Origin: Paenibacillus tengchongensis
GTDB lineage: Bacteria; Bacillota; Bacilli; Paenibacillales; Paenibacillaceae
Length of the DNA stretch: 64,000 nt
Reading direction: 5' to 3'
NCBI RefSeq assembly: GCF_008973665.1
Contig: NZ_WACP01000014.1
Span: 62,001-126,000 of the forward strand
Numbering within the stretch: position 1 is the stretch's first letter; every line of letters begins with the position of its first letter. Both the position numbers and the translations under genes were made by a program. The notes beneath the pieces were generated by a model. The model ran no database searches and had not been told where the DNA came from. It saw nothing but the letters and a program-made list of their open reading frames with translations. Below, in pieces: positions 8,161 to 16,152 of this stretch.

Positions 8161-9987
8161 TCATTTTTTTAAATGATAAGGCACGGTCGTTACGATCACA
8201 TCTCTGCGGAACAATAAATGCGCGCGGATCAGCAGGCTGGACTGGTTATGCAGGATGTTCTGCCAGCCTTTCTTCGGAATGAATTGCGGAATAATAACGG
8301 TTACCTTGTGATTGGACTCGGCAGCCTTCCACTGGACTGTGTCAATAAACTTGATTAACGGCTGCAAAATACTGCGGTAAGGCGTATACAGCGTCACTAA
8401 GCGCACATCCGGCAGAATCCGGCTCCACTTCTCCTCGAAAGCAGCCTCTTCCTCCCGTTCAAAAGGAACATAAACCGCGATAATCTGCTGCGGCGACAGT
8501 GATTTGGCATACTCCAAAGAATTCATAACTACATGGGTAATTCCTGCTACCGGCAATATAATTACATTTCCATCAATCCGCGCCGTTTCCTCACAGGTTG
8601 TGATTCTGAGCTGATCAGCAACGGCCTCATAATGCTTGTGAATCCGGTCGAATACGAGCAGCAGCAGCGGCAGGAACACGAACACGGGCCACACCTGTGT
8701 AAACTTGGTCAAGAAGAACATGAGCGTCACAATAAGGCTGATTAATGCCCCCACCGTGTTGATGACAAACTTCTGCGTCCAGCCGGCCGGCTTCTCCCGC
8801 AGCCATTTCACCATCATTCCGGTCTGCGATAACGTAAAGGGAATGAACACGCCAACAGCATAGAGCGGGATCAGCTGCTCGGTTTCCCCTTCAAAGACAT
8901 AAATTAAGACAATGGAGAGAAGTCCCAATATAATAATCCCATTGGAATACCCGAGCCGGTCCCCTCGCACCGTGAACATTCTGGGAATAAACTTGTCCTT
9001 GGCCAAGTTTACAGCGAGCAAAGGGAAAGCGGAATAACCGGTATTGGCGGCAAGAATCAAGATTAATGCCGTCGTTCCCTGGATGAAATAGTACATCGCG
9101 TTCCGGCCGAAGGTCTGCTCAGCAATCTGCGAGACGACAGTGACATCGCCGCGCGGGGCCACCCCGTAGTAATAAGCCAGCACCACAATTCCCGAGAACA
9201 AGACAGCCAGGATCGCCCCCATGGCCAGCAGGGTTTTGGCTGCGTTGGAGGCTGCGGGATGCTTGAAATTCGGAATGGCATTAGAGATGGCTTCGACGCC
9301 GGTCAACGCCGAGCTACCGGAAGAGAAAGCCCTGAGCAGGAGAAACAAGCTGATGCCTGCCACCGGAGTGCCTATGGGTGTATGCAGCTCTGCCGGAACG
9401 TTGCCCGTCAGGATGTTATACAGGCCTGTACCGATCAGGATGGCCAAGGCCAGAACAAATAAATACACCGGATATGCCAATACAGATGCGGATTCTGTTA
9501 CCCCTCTTAAGTTGAGTATCGTAATCACCAGCACGAAGCCGACGGCAATGATCACTTTATGCTCATGCAGACCGGGAAACGCAGAGGTAATCGCATCGGT
9601 TCCGGCCGATACACTTACAGCTACCGTCAGGATGTAGTCGACCAGCAAAGAGCCTCCGGCAATAAGTCCGGGGTAGCGGCCCAAATTCTCCTTGGAGACC
9701 ACATACGCTCCCCCGCCATGCGAGTAGGCGAAGATAATTTGCCGGTAGGATAAAATAAGTGCGGTCAACAGCACCAGTACGCCGACGGCAATAGGGATCG
9801 AATACCAGAAGGCAGCCGCCCCGATGGTGAACAGTACAATCAGGATTTGTTCCGGTCCGTAGGCAACGGACGATAAGGCATCGGATGATAGAATGGCCAA
9901 GGCTTTCTTTTTGTTTAATTTCTGCTCCCCCAGCTCAGTGGACTTTAACGGTCTTCCGATCAAGAATCTTTTTAGAAATGAGATCAC
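8161..9987 (-). CDS. kimA: KimA-like high-affinity potassium importer (APC superfamily)
   Basis: About 608 residues, twelve membrane segments, then a cytoplasmic C-terminal domain from about residue 455. The N-terminal signature KALAILSSDALSSVAYGPEQ and the segment YSHGGGAYVVSKENLG match KimA (YdaO) of Bacillus subtilis, a K+/H+ symporter inhibited by cyclic di-AMP through its C-terminal domain. I chose GTG at 9987 because GGTGA lies 5 bases upstream and the N-terminus ISFLKRFLIGRPLKS then matches KimA; an in-frame GTG at 10029 is the longer alternative. No cyclic di-AMP riboswitch is visible upstream; instead there are OmpR-family-like repeats. Confidence 0.9.
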   Translation of the reverse strand: MISFLKRFLIGRPLKSTELGEQKLNKKKALAILSSDALSSVAYGPEQILIVLFTIGAAAFWYSIPIAVGVLVLLTALILSYRQIIFAYSHGGGAYVVSKENLGRYPGLIAGGSLLVDYILTVAVSVSAGTDAITSAFPGLHEHKVIIAVGFVLVITILNLRGVTESASVLAYPVYLFVLALAILIGTGLYNILTGNVPAELHTPIGTPVAGISLFLLLRAFSSGSSALTGVEAISNAIPNFKHPAASNAAKTLLAMGAILAVLFSGIVVLAYYYGVAPRGDVTVVSQIAEQTFGRNAMYYFIQGTTALILILAANTGYSAFPLLAVNLAKDKFIPRMFTVRGDRLGYSNGIIILGLLSIVLIYVFEGETEQLIPLYAVGVFIPFTLSQTGMMVKWLREKPAGWTQKFVINTVGALISLIVTLMFFLTKFTQVWPVFVFLPLLLLVFDRIHKHYEAVADQLRITTCEETARIDGNVIILPVAGITHVVMNSLEYAKSLSPQQIIAVYVPFEREEEAAFEEKWSRILPDVRLVTLYTPYRSILQPLIKFIDTVQWKAAESNHKVTVIIPQFIPKKGWQNILHNQSSLLIRAHLLFRRDVIVTTVPYHLKK

Positions 9988-10048
9988 GGGTTTCACCACT
10001 CGTTGTTTATTAATACAGCTAAATGGCACAAGAAGCCATATTGCTGCG

Positions 10049-10112
10049 AGTATATCATCTGTGGCGTTAACACCGCGTTAAGATTTGAACGGAGACATTA
10101 AGATTGCATTAA
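10049..10112 (-). promoter_or_regulatory. kimA promoter with OmpR-family-like direct repeats
   Basis: On the minus strand two pairs of hexamers with 11-base periodicity precede the -10: TTAATG (10107-10112), TTAATG (10096-10101), then TTAACG (10076-10081), TTAACG (10065-10070). The -10 is TATACT at 10049-10054, and no good -35 lies at the right distance; the repeats occupy that place. Bacillus PhoP boxes have this form and position, so an OmpR-family activator is likely. Which one is unknown. Confidence 0.6.
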
Positions 10113-10265
10113 GATGGGAGTCGTCCTTAGATCAAGTAAATAAGTCTGTTCTAAGTGACGTTTACCCCATGGTTCGTTTTCTTGTTCGGCATGTTTCTTA
10201 AAGCCAGCTTTCACATACATAAGCAGCTTCATATTAGTCCTTCGTATGGATTTACGCTTCCAACG

Positions 10266-10748
10266 TTAGGAGCTCACCTTAGAGTGCAGCAGCTTCTTAA
10301 GCGAGGCTACGACCATCTCATGGTCTTCGTGGCCTTCCAGCCCGGAGACGGTAATGGTGCCGATCATTCCGGCACCCTTAACGATAAGCGGGAAGCAGCC
10401 CCCTTCGGCCGCATAATTCAGCGGATCGATAAAGGCGTTGTCCTGGATTGTCGTGTTCCAGGACTTCATCAGGAAATGTATGTAATAAGAACTGTGTTCA
10501 AAATGATGGGCAACATTGATTTTCCGTGTAATCCACCGGTCATGGCCCAGGCCGTTGTCATTCATCTTCGCGTGGAACAAGGTCATGCCGTTCTTGCGGA
10601 TGTCCACCGTAATTTGTTTGCCTACCGCGAAGGCTTTAGCCAGTATCAGCTGGCCCAGCTCGATGGCTGTATTATTGCTGAATTCGCTGAATTGCAGCTC
10701 CTGCTCCTGAAGAAGAAGCGTATTTAACAGTGCTGTGTAATCTTCCAC
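10266..10748 (-). CDS. UPF0303 / heme-degrading-domain (HbpS-like) protein
   Basis: A 160-residue cytosolic protein of the HbpS/GlcG-type fold (UPF0303, formerly DUF967). Family features include FSNNTAIELGQLILAKA (about residues 22-38), RKNGMTLFHAKMND, and the C-terminal GGCFPLIVKGAGMIGTITVSG. The start is GTG at 10748 behind AAGGAAG. Related proteins have been linked to heme binding or degradation, but the role of this branch is not settled. It stands alone between kimA and the PadR-ABC operon, with a weak promoter-like TATACT just upstream. Confidence 0.8.
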   Translation of the reverse strand: MEDYTALLNTLLLQEQELQFSEFSNNTAIELGQLILAKAFAVGKQITVDIRKNGMTLFHAKMNDNGLGHDRWITRKINVAHHFEHSSYYIHFLMKSWNTTIQDNAFIDPLNYAAEGGCFPLIVKGAGMIGTITVSGLEGHEDHEMVVASLKKLLHSKVSS

Positions 10749-10838
10749 TCCTGCACTTCCTTTGCTTTAAATTGTGTGTTTTCCCCGGCAAATCTTCTTC
10801 AGTATACTGTGTCTTTGCACTGTTGAACATCCTAAAAA

Positions 10839-10874
10839 GAGCCGACAACAGTGATTACTCACGGTTATCGGCTC
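10839..10874 (-). terminator. Terminator of the PadR-DUF1048-ABC operon
   Basis: A long stem (GAGCCGAtAAC with GTTgTCGGCTC and an inner GTGA/TCAC) followed on the minus strand by TTTTTAGG. It starts about 45 bases after the permease stop. Confidence 0.8.
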
Positions 10875-10920
10875 AGCGTCTGCGCATCCGGCTCTTGAAT
10901 CTCGGATCATCACTTTTACA

Positions 10921-11691
10921 TTAAGCTGCTTTTCTTCTGTATGCGCGCATCGCGAATAAATAGGCGACGACCATGATTCCTAAGCACCAGGCAAGCGCGG
11001 CCCATATATCATTGCCCACAGGCTGGCCTGAGAGTAATGCCCGCATAGCGTTAACGATGGAAGTTACCGGCTGGTTTTCAGCAAAAGCGCGAACGGCTGA
11101 TGGCATCGATTCGGTAGGCACAAACGCTGAGCTGATAAACGGCAGGAAGATTAGCGGATAGGAGAAGGCACTTGCGCCTTCCATAGTTTTGGCAGACAGT
11201 CCGGAAATGACCGCCACCCAGGTTAAGGCCAGTGTAAACAATGCGAGTATACCGGCTACGGCAAGCCATGGCAGTACGCCTGCGGACGAACGGAAACCCA
11301 TAACGAGCGCAACCAGAAGGATGACGATGACAGTGATGGCGTTGGACACCATGGAGGTCAATACATGCCCCCAAAGCAGGGCCGAACGTGATATCGGCAT
11401 GGTATGAAACCGCTCGAAGATGCCCCGCTGCACATCGGTGAACAGCCGGTAAGCCGTGTAGGCAATTCCGCTGGCGATGGCCATCAGCAGAATGCCCGGC
11501 AGCAGGTAATTCACATAGTTGTCCGTCCCGGTCTGAATCGCCCCGCCCAGCACATAGACGAACAGCAGCATCATGGCAATCGGAGTGAGACAGACCGTGA
11601 TAATGGTATCCAGACTGCGGAAGATATGGCGCATGGAGCGTCCGAGCATCACGCTAATATCGGTGAAAAAATGACCTTTTGCCGTTTCCAT
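10921..11691 (-). CDS. ABC-2 type transporter permease (DrrB-like)
   Basis: A 256-residue permease with six membrane segments, of the daunorubicin-resistance DrrB type (SRSALLWGHVLTSMVSNAITV near residues 101-121; a Pro-rich loop FVPTESMPSAVRAFAENQPV near residue 195). It pairs with the ATPase encoded immediately upstream (stop and start adjoin at 11691/11692) to form an exporter. The substrate is unknown; related PadR-linked systems move drugs or peptides. Confidence 0.9.
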   Translation of the reverse strand: METAKGHFFTDISVMLGRSMRHIFRSLDTIITVCLTPIAMMLLFVYVLGGAIQTGTDNYVNYLLPGILLMAIASGIAYTAYRLFTDVQRGIFERFHTMPISRSALLWGHVLTSMVSNAITVIVILLVALVMGFRSSAGVLPWLAVAGILALFTLALTWVAVISGLSAKTMEGASAFSYPLIFLPFISSAFVPTESMPSAVRAFAENQPVTSIVNAMRALLSGQPVGNDIWAALAWCLGIMVVAYLFAMRAYRRKAA

Positions 11692-12453
11692 TTATATGGC
11701 CTCCTTGTTGCCGACGATGGCGAGGAAAATTTCCTCTAATGTCGGCTGCTTCTGGGTGTACTCCACTGCTGCAGGCGGGAACAACTGCTTGAGTTCTTCA
11801 AGTGTGCCGCCTGCAATAATTCTTCCGTCGTGCAGAATGGCAATCCGGTCGGCCAGCTGCTCAGCCTCATCCAGATACTGCGTGGTGAGGAGAACGGTTG
11901 TACCGCCCTCAGCCAGCTCCTTCACATTCTTCCATACCTCGATGCGGGCCTCGGGGTCCAGGCCGGTGGTCGGCTCGTCAAGGAAAATGATCTGCGGATG
12001 GCCCACCAGGCTCAAGGCGATGTCGAGCCGGCGGCGCATCCCGCCAGAATAGGTCCCTGCCCTCCGATCGGCCGCTTCCGTCAAGCCGAAGCGTGCGAGC
12101 AGGTCGTCCGCAACCTGGCGGGGATTGCTGAGGTACCGCAGTTTGGCGACCATGATCAGATTCTCCCGTCCGGTCAAAATTTCATCCACGGCGGCAAATT
12201 GCCCGGTCAGGCTGATGGCCTGCCGCACCTTCCCGGGTTTGGCCGCAACATCGAATCCGTTGACAGCAGCGCTACCGCTGTCCGGCTTGAGCAATGTGGA
12301 GAGGATCTTTATTACCGTAGTCTTGCCCGCCCCGTTGGAGCCGAGCAGGGCGAGAATTTCCCCGCGCCTCACCTCGAAGCTCACCCCCTTCAGGACTTCG
12401 GTAGTCTTATAAGATTTTCTCAAGTCCTTTACCTGGATCGCAATGTCATTCAT
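11692..12453 (-). CDS. ABC transporter ATP-binding protein (DrrA-like)
   Basis: A 253-residue ATPase with Walker A GSNGAGKT, signature YSGGMRRRLDIA, Walker B IIFLDEPTTGLD and switch His in the stretch VLLTTQYLDEAEQLADRI. It belongs to the daunorubicin-resistance subfamily and energises the adjoining permease. Its ATG overlaps the DUF1048 stop by 4 bases. Confidence 0.94.
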   Translation of the reverse strand: MNDIAIQVKDLRKSYKTTEVLKGVSFEVRRGEILALLGSNGAGKTTVIKILSTLLKPDSGSAAVNGFDVAAKPGKVRQAISLTGQFAAVDEILTGRENLIMVAKLRYLSNPRQVADDLLARFGLTEAADRRAGTYSGGMRRRLDIALSLVGHPQIIFLDEPTTGLDPEARIEVWKNVKELAEGGTTVLLTTQYLDEAEQLADRIAILHDGRIIAGGTLEELKQLFPPAAVEYTQKQPTLEEIFLAIVGNKEAI

Positions 12454-12821
12454 TTGGCATCCCTCCCTTTACCGAACTTTTTCTTGATATCGCGGTTTAA
12501 AGAATCTCGCCAATTCTCTGTGTAGGTGCTGGCGCTGCGCAAGAGCTCATCGCAGAAGGCGGCCACGTCTTCCCCGGTGATCTCCAGCACATGCTTGCCG
12601 TCCGCAGCACCGGCCTCGAACAGCTCTATCAGGCCATAATGAATTTCCATCATGTCATAGCCGCTCCCTGCCACGAACATCCACATATGGCTCTGTATCT
12701 TCTTGAATACGTACCGGTAGTCTTCCGGCAGCGCCTCTACCCTTGCCATCTGTTGCTTGTATTCTCGCTTGCTTTCAATCATCTTCTTGATATTGAGGTA
12801 ATTATCGAAAAAATCAGCCAT
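12450..12821 (-). CDS. DUF1048 protein
   Basis: A 123-residue soluble protein of the DUF1048 family, typically encoded between a PadR regulator and an ABC transporter as here. Visible stretches are NLIKK-type helices (NYLNIKKMIESKREYKQQM) and DVAAFCDELLRSASTYTENW near residues 85-104. The function is not established. It overlaps the padR-like gene (8 bases) and the ATPase gene (4 bases), suggesting a product made together with the exporter. Confidence 0.88.
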   Translation of the reverse strand: MADFFDNYLNIKKMIESKREYKQQMARVEALPEDYRYVFKKIQSHMWMFVAGSGYDMMEIHYGLIELFEAGAADGKHVLEITGEDVAAFCDELLRSASTYTENWRDSLNRDIKKKFGKGRDAK

Positions 12822-13149
12822 TGAATTCTTCCTCCTTTAATTGTTTGAGCTTCGACGTGACAAACTCCCACTTCTCCCAGAATTTCCGCAGCTCTTCCCG
12901 TCCGGCATCGTTGAGCGCGAAGAACTTTCGCGGCGGTCCCATGTCGGAGGGCTTCTTGACAGTCTCTACCAGCTTGTTCTTCTCAAGCCGGAGCAGGATG
13001 GTGTACACCGTTCCCTCCACAACATCGGTGAAACCGAGAGCGTTCAAGTGCCGCGTGATTTCGTAGCCGTAGGTTTCTTTGCGGCTAATAATTTCCAGGA
13101 CGCAGCCCTCGAGAACGCCCTTGAGCATTTCTGTCAGGTTTTCCAGCAC
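12814..13149 (-). CDS. PadR-family transcriptional regulator
   Basis: A 111-residue winged-helix repressor: KGVLEGCVLEIISRKETYGYEI (helix 1-2), VVEGTVYTILLRLEKNKLVE (recognition helix and wing), and a C-terminal dimerisation helix. The start is GTG at 13149 because AGGAGG lies 5 bases upstream; a GTG at 13155 would overlap that site. It is the first gene of the operon and very likely represses it in response to the transported compound, through the dyad at 13185-13214. Confidence 0.92.
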   Translation of the reverse strand: MLENLTEMLKGVLEGCVLEIISRKETYGYEITRHLNALGFTDVVEGTVYTILLRLEKNKLVETVKKPSDMGPPRKFFALNDAGREELRKFWEKWEFVTSKLKQLKEEEFNG

Positions 13150-13184
13150 AATCACCTCCTGCTATTCAGTATGACTGGTATTCA

Positions 13185-13232
13185 GTGTTACTAACTACTA
13201 CTACATAGTAACACAGAATAGTGGAATGTCAA
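13185..13232 (-). promoter_or_regulatory. Promoter and dyad operator of the PadR operon
   Basis: On the minus strand, TTGACA (13227-13232), a 16-base spacer and TACTAT (13205-13210) form the promoter. A perfect 9-base inverted repeat (GTGTTACTA at 13185-13193 and TAGTAACAC at 13206-13214) covers the -10 and the start site, as expected for autorepression. Confidence 0.75.
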
Positions 13233-13268
13233 TGGGCTGATCAGCGACCGGGCTGAGCTCCAATTGCT

Positions 13269-13478
13269 CTACTGTATAGCTGAAACCGCCGCTGGTCTCT
13301 GCGGCATCTCCGTTTCCGCATGATTCTTCAGAATGTAGTAGCAGTACGCGTACATTTGCCGCTCAAATTGCCGGATGATCATGGCGTAGGCCTGCCGGTC
13401 TCCTGCCTGCACGCGCTGGATAACGGCTTCAATATCTGGATGTGTTCCTTCCGCTTCCCCGGGGATGGATGGCTTCAA
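13269..13478 (-). pseudogene. Truncated ECF sigma factor (region 2 start only)
   Basis: A 69-codon ORF with a good ribosome site (AAGGAGG) and TTG start at 13478. Residues 16-56 read like the first part of sigma-70 region 2 of an ECF factor (DIEAVIQRVQAGDRQAYAMI and FERQMYAYCYYILKNHAETE), then the homology stops abruptly and a short unrelated tail follows. Regions 2.3 to 4 are missing, so it cannot be a working sigma factor. Confidence 0.7.
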
Positions 13479-13573
13479 TCGCTCACCTCCTTTGTTTCTT
13501 TGTCTATATAACAGTCGGCGCAGGCCGTTTTGTGACACGGGTTCAATCGTAAAGGTATACCTTCGCAAAAAAA

Positions 13574-13601
13574 GAGTCCAGCCCGTAAACAGGCTGAACT
13601 C
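13574..13601 (-). terminator. Terminator after the HesB-like gene
   Basis: GAGTTCAGCCTG and CAGGCTGGACTC-type arms (with one mismatch) followed on the minus strand by TTTTTTTTG. It starts about 20 bases after the stop at 13623. Confidence 0.8.
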
Positions 13602-13622
13602 TGATCTGTGTGAAACAATGCT

Positions 13623-13922
13623 TTATTTCTCAAGAAAGCCGGTAGACGGATTCGTGATGAAGAAGCCCTCTTCCGGAACATAGAAATATTGAATCCATAC
13701 GCCGTCCAGGAGCGGCTCGCGCGTATCCAGCAATACCTCAATTCCCTTGTCTGTAGCCACAATCTCATCATGCTCAGTAGGTGTATCCAGAGTTACATCG
13801 TAATGTCCGTGGTTTCCGTGATTCTGTGTAATAATAACACGGATCTTCTTTCCTTCCGCTTCCGGAGTGTTGAGCATATCTTTTAGTACTTTGGCTGCAT
13901 TGCGGTTAATTTTACATTTCAT
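13623..13922 (-). CDS. HesB/IscA-like iron-sulfur-type protein
   Basis: A 99-residue protein resembling the HesB/IscA (Fe-S biosynthesis) fold: KVLKDMLNTPEAEGKKIRVI at residues 11-30 and a tail WIQYFYVPEEGFFITNP. The three cysteines of true IscA carriers are absent (only Cys3 is seen), so a classical Fe-S carrier role is doubtful. Such Cys-less homologues are common in Bacillales and uncharacterised. It is monocistronic with its own terminator. Confidence 0.75.
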   Translation of the reverse strand: MKCKINRNAAKVLKDMLNTPEAEGKKIRVIITQNHGNHGHYDVTLDTPTEHDEIVATDKGIEVLLDTREPLLDGVWIQYFYVPEEGFFITNPSTGFLEK

Positions 13923-14001
13923 CGTAGAACGACCTCTATTCTTCTTATTTTGCAGTGAGAGTTCTATTATAACATATGATAAGGAACTATATATAATTTA
14001 G

Positions 14002-15663
14002 TTAACGTCGCCGGGTAGCCCCGATCAATTCGAGAAGGCCTTGCTGCTGCCCTCCAGCCTGGTCAGCCAGCTTCTTGAGCTTGTCCGTTCCGCCCCAGAT
14101 CACATACACCAGATGCTCCACCTGATAGCACTCAAGACCCCTCACTGTATGGAGCAGCAGTCCCAGCAGCTTCTCATCCTCGAAGGCTCCGGACAGCTTC
14201 AGCTTTAGTGAATCTGAGCTGTACAGCATACTGGTTACCAGAACGGGAAGAGTCTCTTCATGAATACCGTAATGGTCGGCGAACGCCGCGATGAACTTAT
14301 CCTGTACGAGCTGGTGTTCAACGTCAACCTTCACCATATATTGCAGAACAAGCGGGAAATATCTGCGGTCTGCCAGCCCAAGGCCAAAGACTGCATAGGT
14401 GCCCGGCATACAGTTCTTCTCCCCTTCCGTATCCGTATACCATTCATAGGTTTCCATGGCCGCCCCGGCGTACTCCTCCAGCAGCGGGTGGAGCTCCGGA
14501 TATTCAAGCGCATTCGCGAAGAAACGGTGCGTCCCCGATTTGGCCAGCCCTTTAACCGGCAGCCAATGCTTAGCTGGAGACTTTAGCTTAATCTGATAGC
14601 TTTTTGGGAAACCCTGCTTCAGGAGATGAATCAGGAACCGGAGCACGAGGGCATAGCTCTCCGCGGATTCCTGCTTCATATGTACGCTTATTTCGGCGAA
14701 CACATCATTTGCGCTGCACTCCGCCAGCTCGCTGCGTAATCGCGTATCCTCTTCCGCAAAGGTTCCGCTCCCGTGCTTCATCAGCTGCTTAGCCTGAGTG
14801 CTGCCGAGTTCGATCGCACAATTCAGAAAGGTCAGCCCCACATTTCTGCTGTAGGAAGGCTCATATTTGAGGATACAAACGGCAGCATAGAGCACCAGTT
14901 CGAAAGAGCTCAAATCCGTATTGTCCGGTTGAACGCCGCTCTTCTTCTGATATTCCCTCTGCCATTCGGTTCCGGTGTTCTCAAAATAACGGGGCAGCCA
15001 CCGGTCTTCTGCCCACCTGCGCAGAGCTCCGGTCAAAGTGCTGCGATGCTCCGCAAGATGCTGATTACCCTTATTCAGCTCCAGAATCTTCTCAAAGATC
15101 TCAATGATTCGGGCAGATTCCAGGACGGGAAACAGTCCTTCATCCAGCAGATGCCGGGCCAGGAAAAAGCTCTCCAGCGGCTTGGTCGGATAGTTGCCGG
15201 CATTAAGCTTATTGGAGATATAATGGCTGATCTGATCCTGCAGCCATTGCTTCTTGGCCTCGTCTACACTGTCCAGGATACGGACATGGACAAAGCCGCT
15301 GCTCACCCGGAACTTTCCTTCAAACGTAAACCGGTAATCTATAACTGCCGGTGGTAAAATGTTTATTTGGTGCTGCATATACTGAGCCAGCTCAGGGACG
15401 ATGTACTCCCGGACCTGCTGCTCGGTCAACGGCTCTGCGGGACCCGGTTTATTTTTACGCGAAAATGATAAATCCAGCCCATCATCTGTGACATCTACCC
15501 GGCCATTCTCATATTCGAGAAGAGCATAGTCATGTATGCCAGCCTGCAAGGGAGTGCGCTTCACAATTTGGCCGGCGTCCTTAGCGCTGATAGAGGCGAT
15601 CCATTTGTCTATTTCTTGTTTCATTTCTATAAGAATGGCTTCAAGCGTATGAGTCATATCCAT
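14002..15663 (-). CDS. Unrecognised 553-residue protein, possibly DUF6138 family
   Basis: A soluble, mostly helical protein with no signal peptide or membrane segment. I cannot assign a function; DUF6138 is a tentative guess. The first 130 residues look like an alpha/beta module (HDYALLEYENGRVDVTDDGL, then AVIDYRFTFEGKFRVSSGF). The remainder is rich in leucine helices resembling a repeat solenoid (VFAEISVHMKQESAESYALV; YHPL-type segments). It is monocistronic between a HesB-like gene and the csoR operon. No catalytic motif was found. Confidence 0.7.
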   Translation of the reverse strand: MDMTHTLEAILIEMKQEIDKWIASISAKDAGQIVKRTPLQAGIHDYALLEYENGRVDVTDDGLDLSFSRKNKPGPAEPLTEQQVREYIVPELAQYMQHQINILPPAVIDYRFTFEGKFRVSSGFVHVRILDSVDEAKKQWLQDQISHYISNKLNAGNYPTKPLESFFLARHLLDEGLFPVLESARIIEIFEKILELNKGNQHLAEHRSTLTGALRRWAEDRWLPRYFENTGTEWQREYQKKSGVQPDNTDLSSFELVLYAAVCILKYEPSYSRNVGLTFLNCAIELGSTQAKQLMKHGSGTFAEEDTRLRSELAECSANDVFAEISVHMKQESAESYALVLRFLIHLLKQGFPKSYQIKLKSPAKHWLPVKGLAKSGTHRFFANALEYPELHPLLEEYAGAAMETYEWYTDTEGEKNCMPGTYAVFGLGLADRRYFPLVLQYMVKVDVEHQLVQDKFIAAFADHYGIHEETLPVLVTSMLYSSDSLKLKLSGAFEDEKLLGLLLHTVRGLECYQVEHLVYVIWGGTDKLKKLADQAGGQQQGLLELIGATRRR

Positions 15664-15738
15664 TATCTGCTCCTTGGTTCAATACCGTCTATCTTCTAGT
15701 GCAGGTTGCAAAGCCCCTTCTTTCTTCTGGAAAAAAAG

Positions 15739-15764
15739 AGCTCACATCTTTACCGGATGTAGCT
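15739..15764 (-). terminator. Terminator overlapping the csoR stop
   Basis: AGCTACATC and GATGTgAGCT pair around a 7-base loop and are followed on the minus strand by TTTTTTT. The 5' arm contains the last codons of csoR. Confidence 0.75.
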
Positions 15765-16034
15765 GTTAATCGCCGCATTCAGTTCTGCGATCACTTGCTC
15801 TTCATTCCCGTGATGTACGGCATCCACGACACAATTCTCCAGGTGGTCTTTTAGCAGCAGCTTTGCAGCACCGTCCAGTGCTTTTTGTACTGCTGCAATC
15901 TGCAGCAATATATCAGGGCACTGCCGTCCGTTGATGGCCATTTCTTTGACCGACCGCAGGTGCCCCTCAACCTTAGCTAAACGATTTATGATCTCTTTAC
16001 GGTATTTATGTTCATGGTTATGCTCTTCAGACAT
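15750..16034 (-). CDS. csoR: CsoR-family metal-sensing repressor
   Basis: A 94-residue all-helical repressor. The copper-type ligand triad is visible as Cys39 (GRQCPD), His64 and Cys68 (DHLENC), with the 25- and 4-residue spacings of Mycobacterium CsoR. The N-terminus is His-rich (EEHNHEHK), which could add ligands. I chose ATG at 16034 because GGGAGG lies 9 bases upstream; the longer in-frame option would start inside that site. It is the second gene of the operon, 118 bases after the P-type ATPase, and probably binds the dyad at 18113-18129. Whether copper is the true inducer is uncertain. Confidence 0.88.
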   Translation of the reverse strand: MSEEHNHEHKYRKEIINRLAKVEGHLRSVKEMAINGRQCPDILLQIAAVQKALDGAAKLLLKDHLENCVVDAVHHGNEEQVIAELNAAINSYIR

Positions 16035-16152
16035 CTGTCCCTTACCTCCCAACCTGAATCCTTTGAATGACCTGTTGCTTGGATCTGCAGCGTAACTTAA
16101 TAGTACCGTTGTCTTGGCTGCCTGTCCATTTCATTCAATCTGATGTAAGGCT

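Noticed and set aside
10155..10727. Long plus-strand ORF opposite the UPF0303 gene
   Set aside because: It is antisense to a gene with family matches, has no ribosome site and no known similarity.
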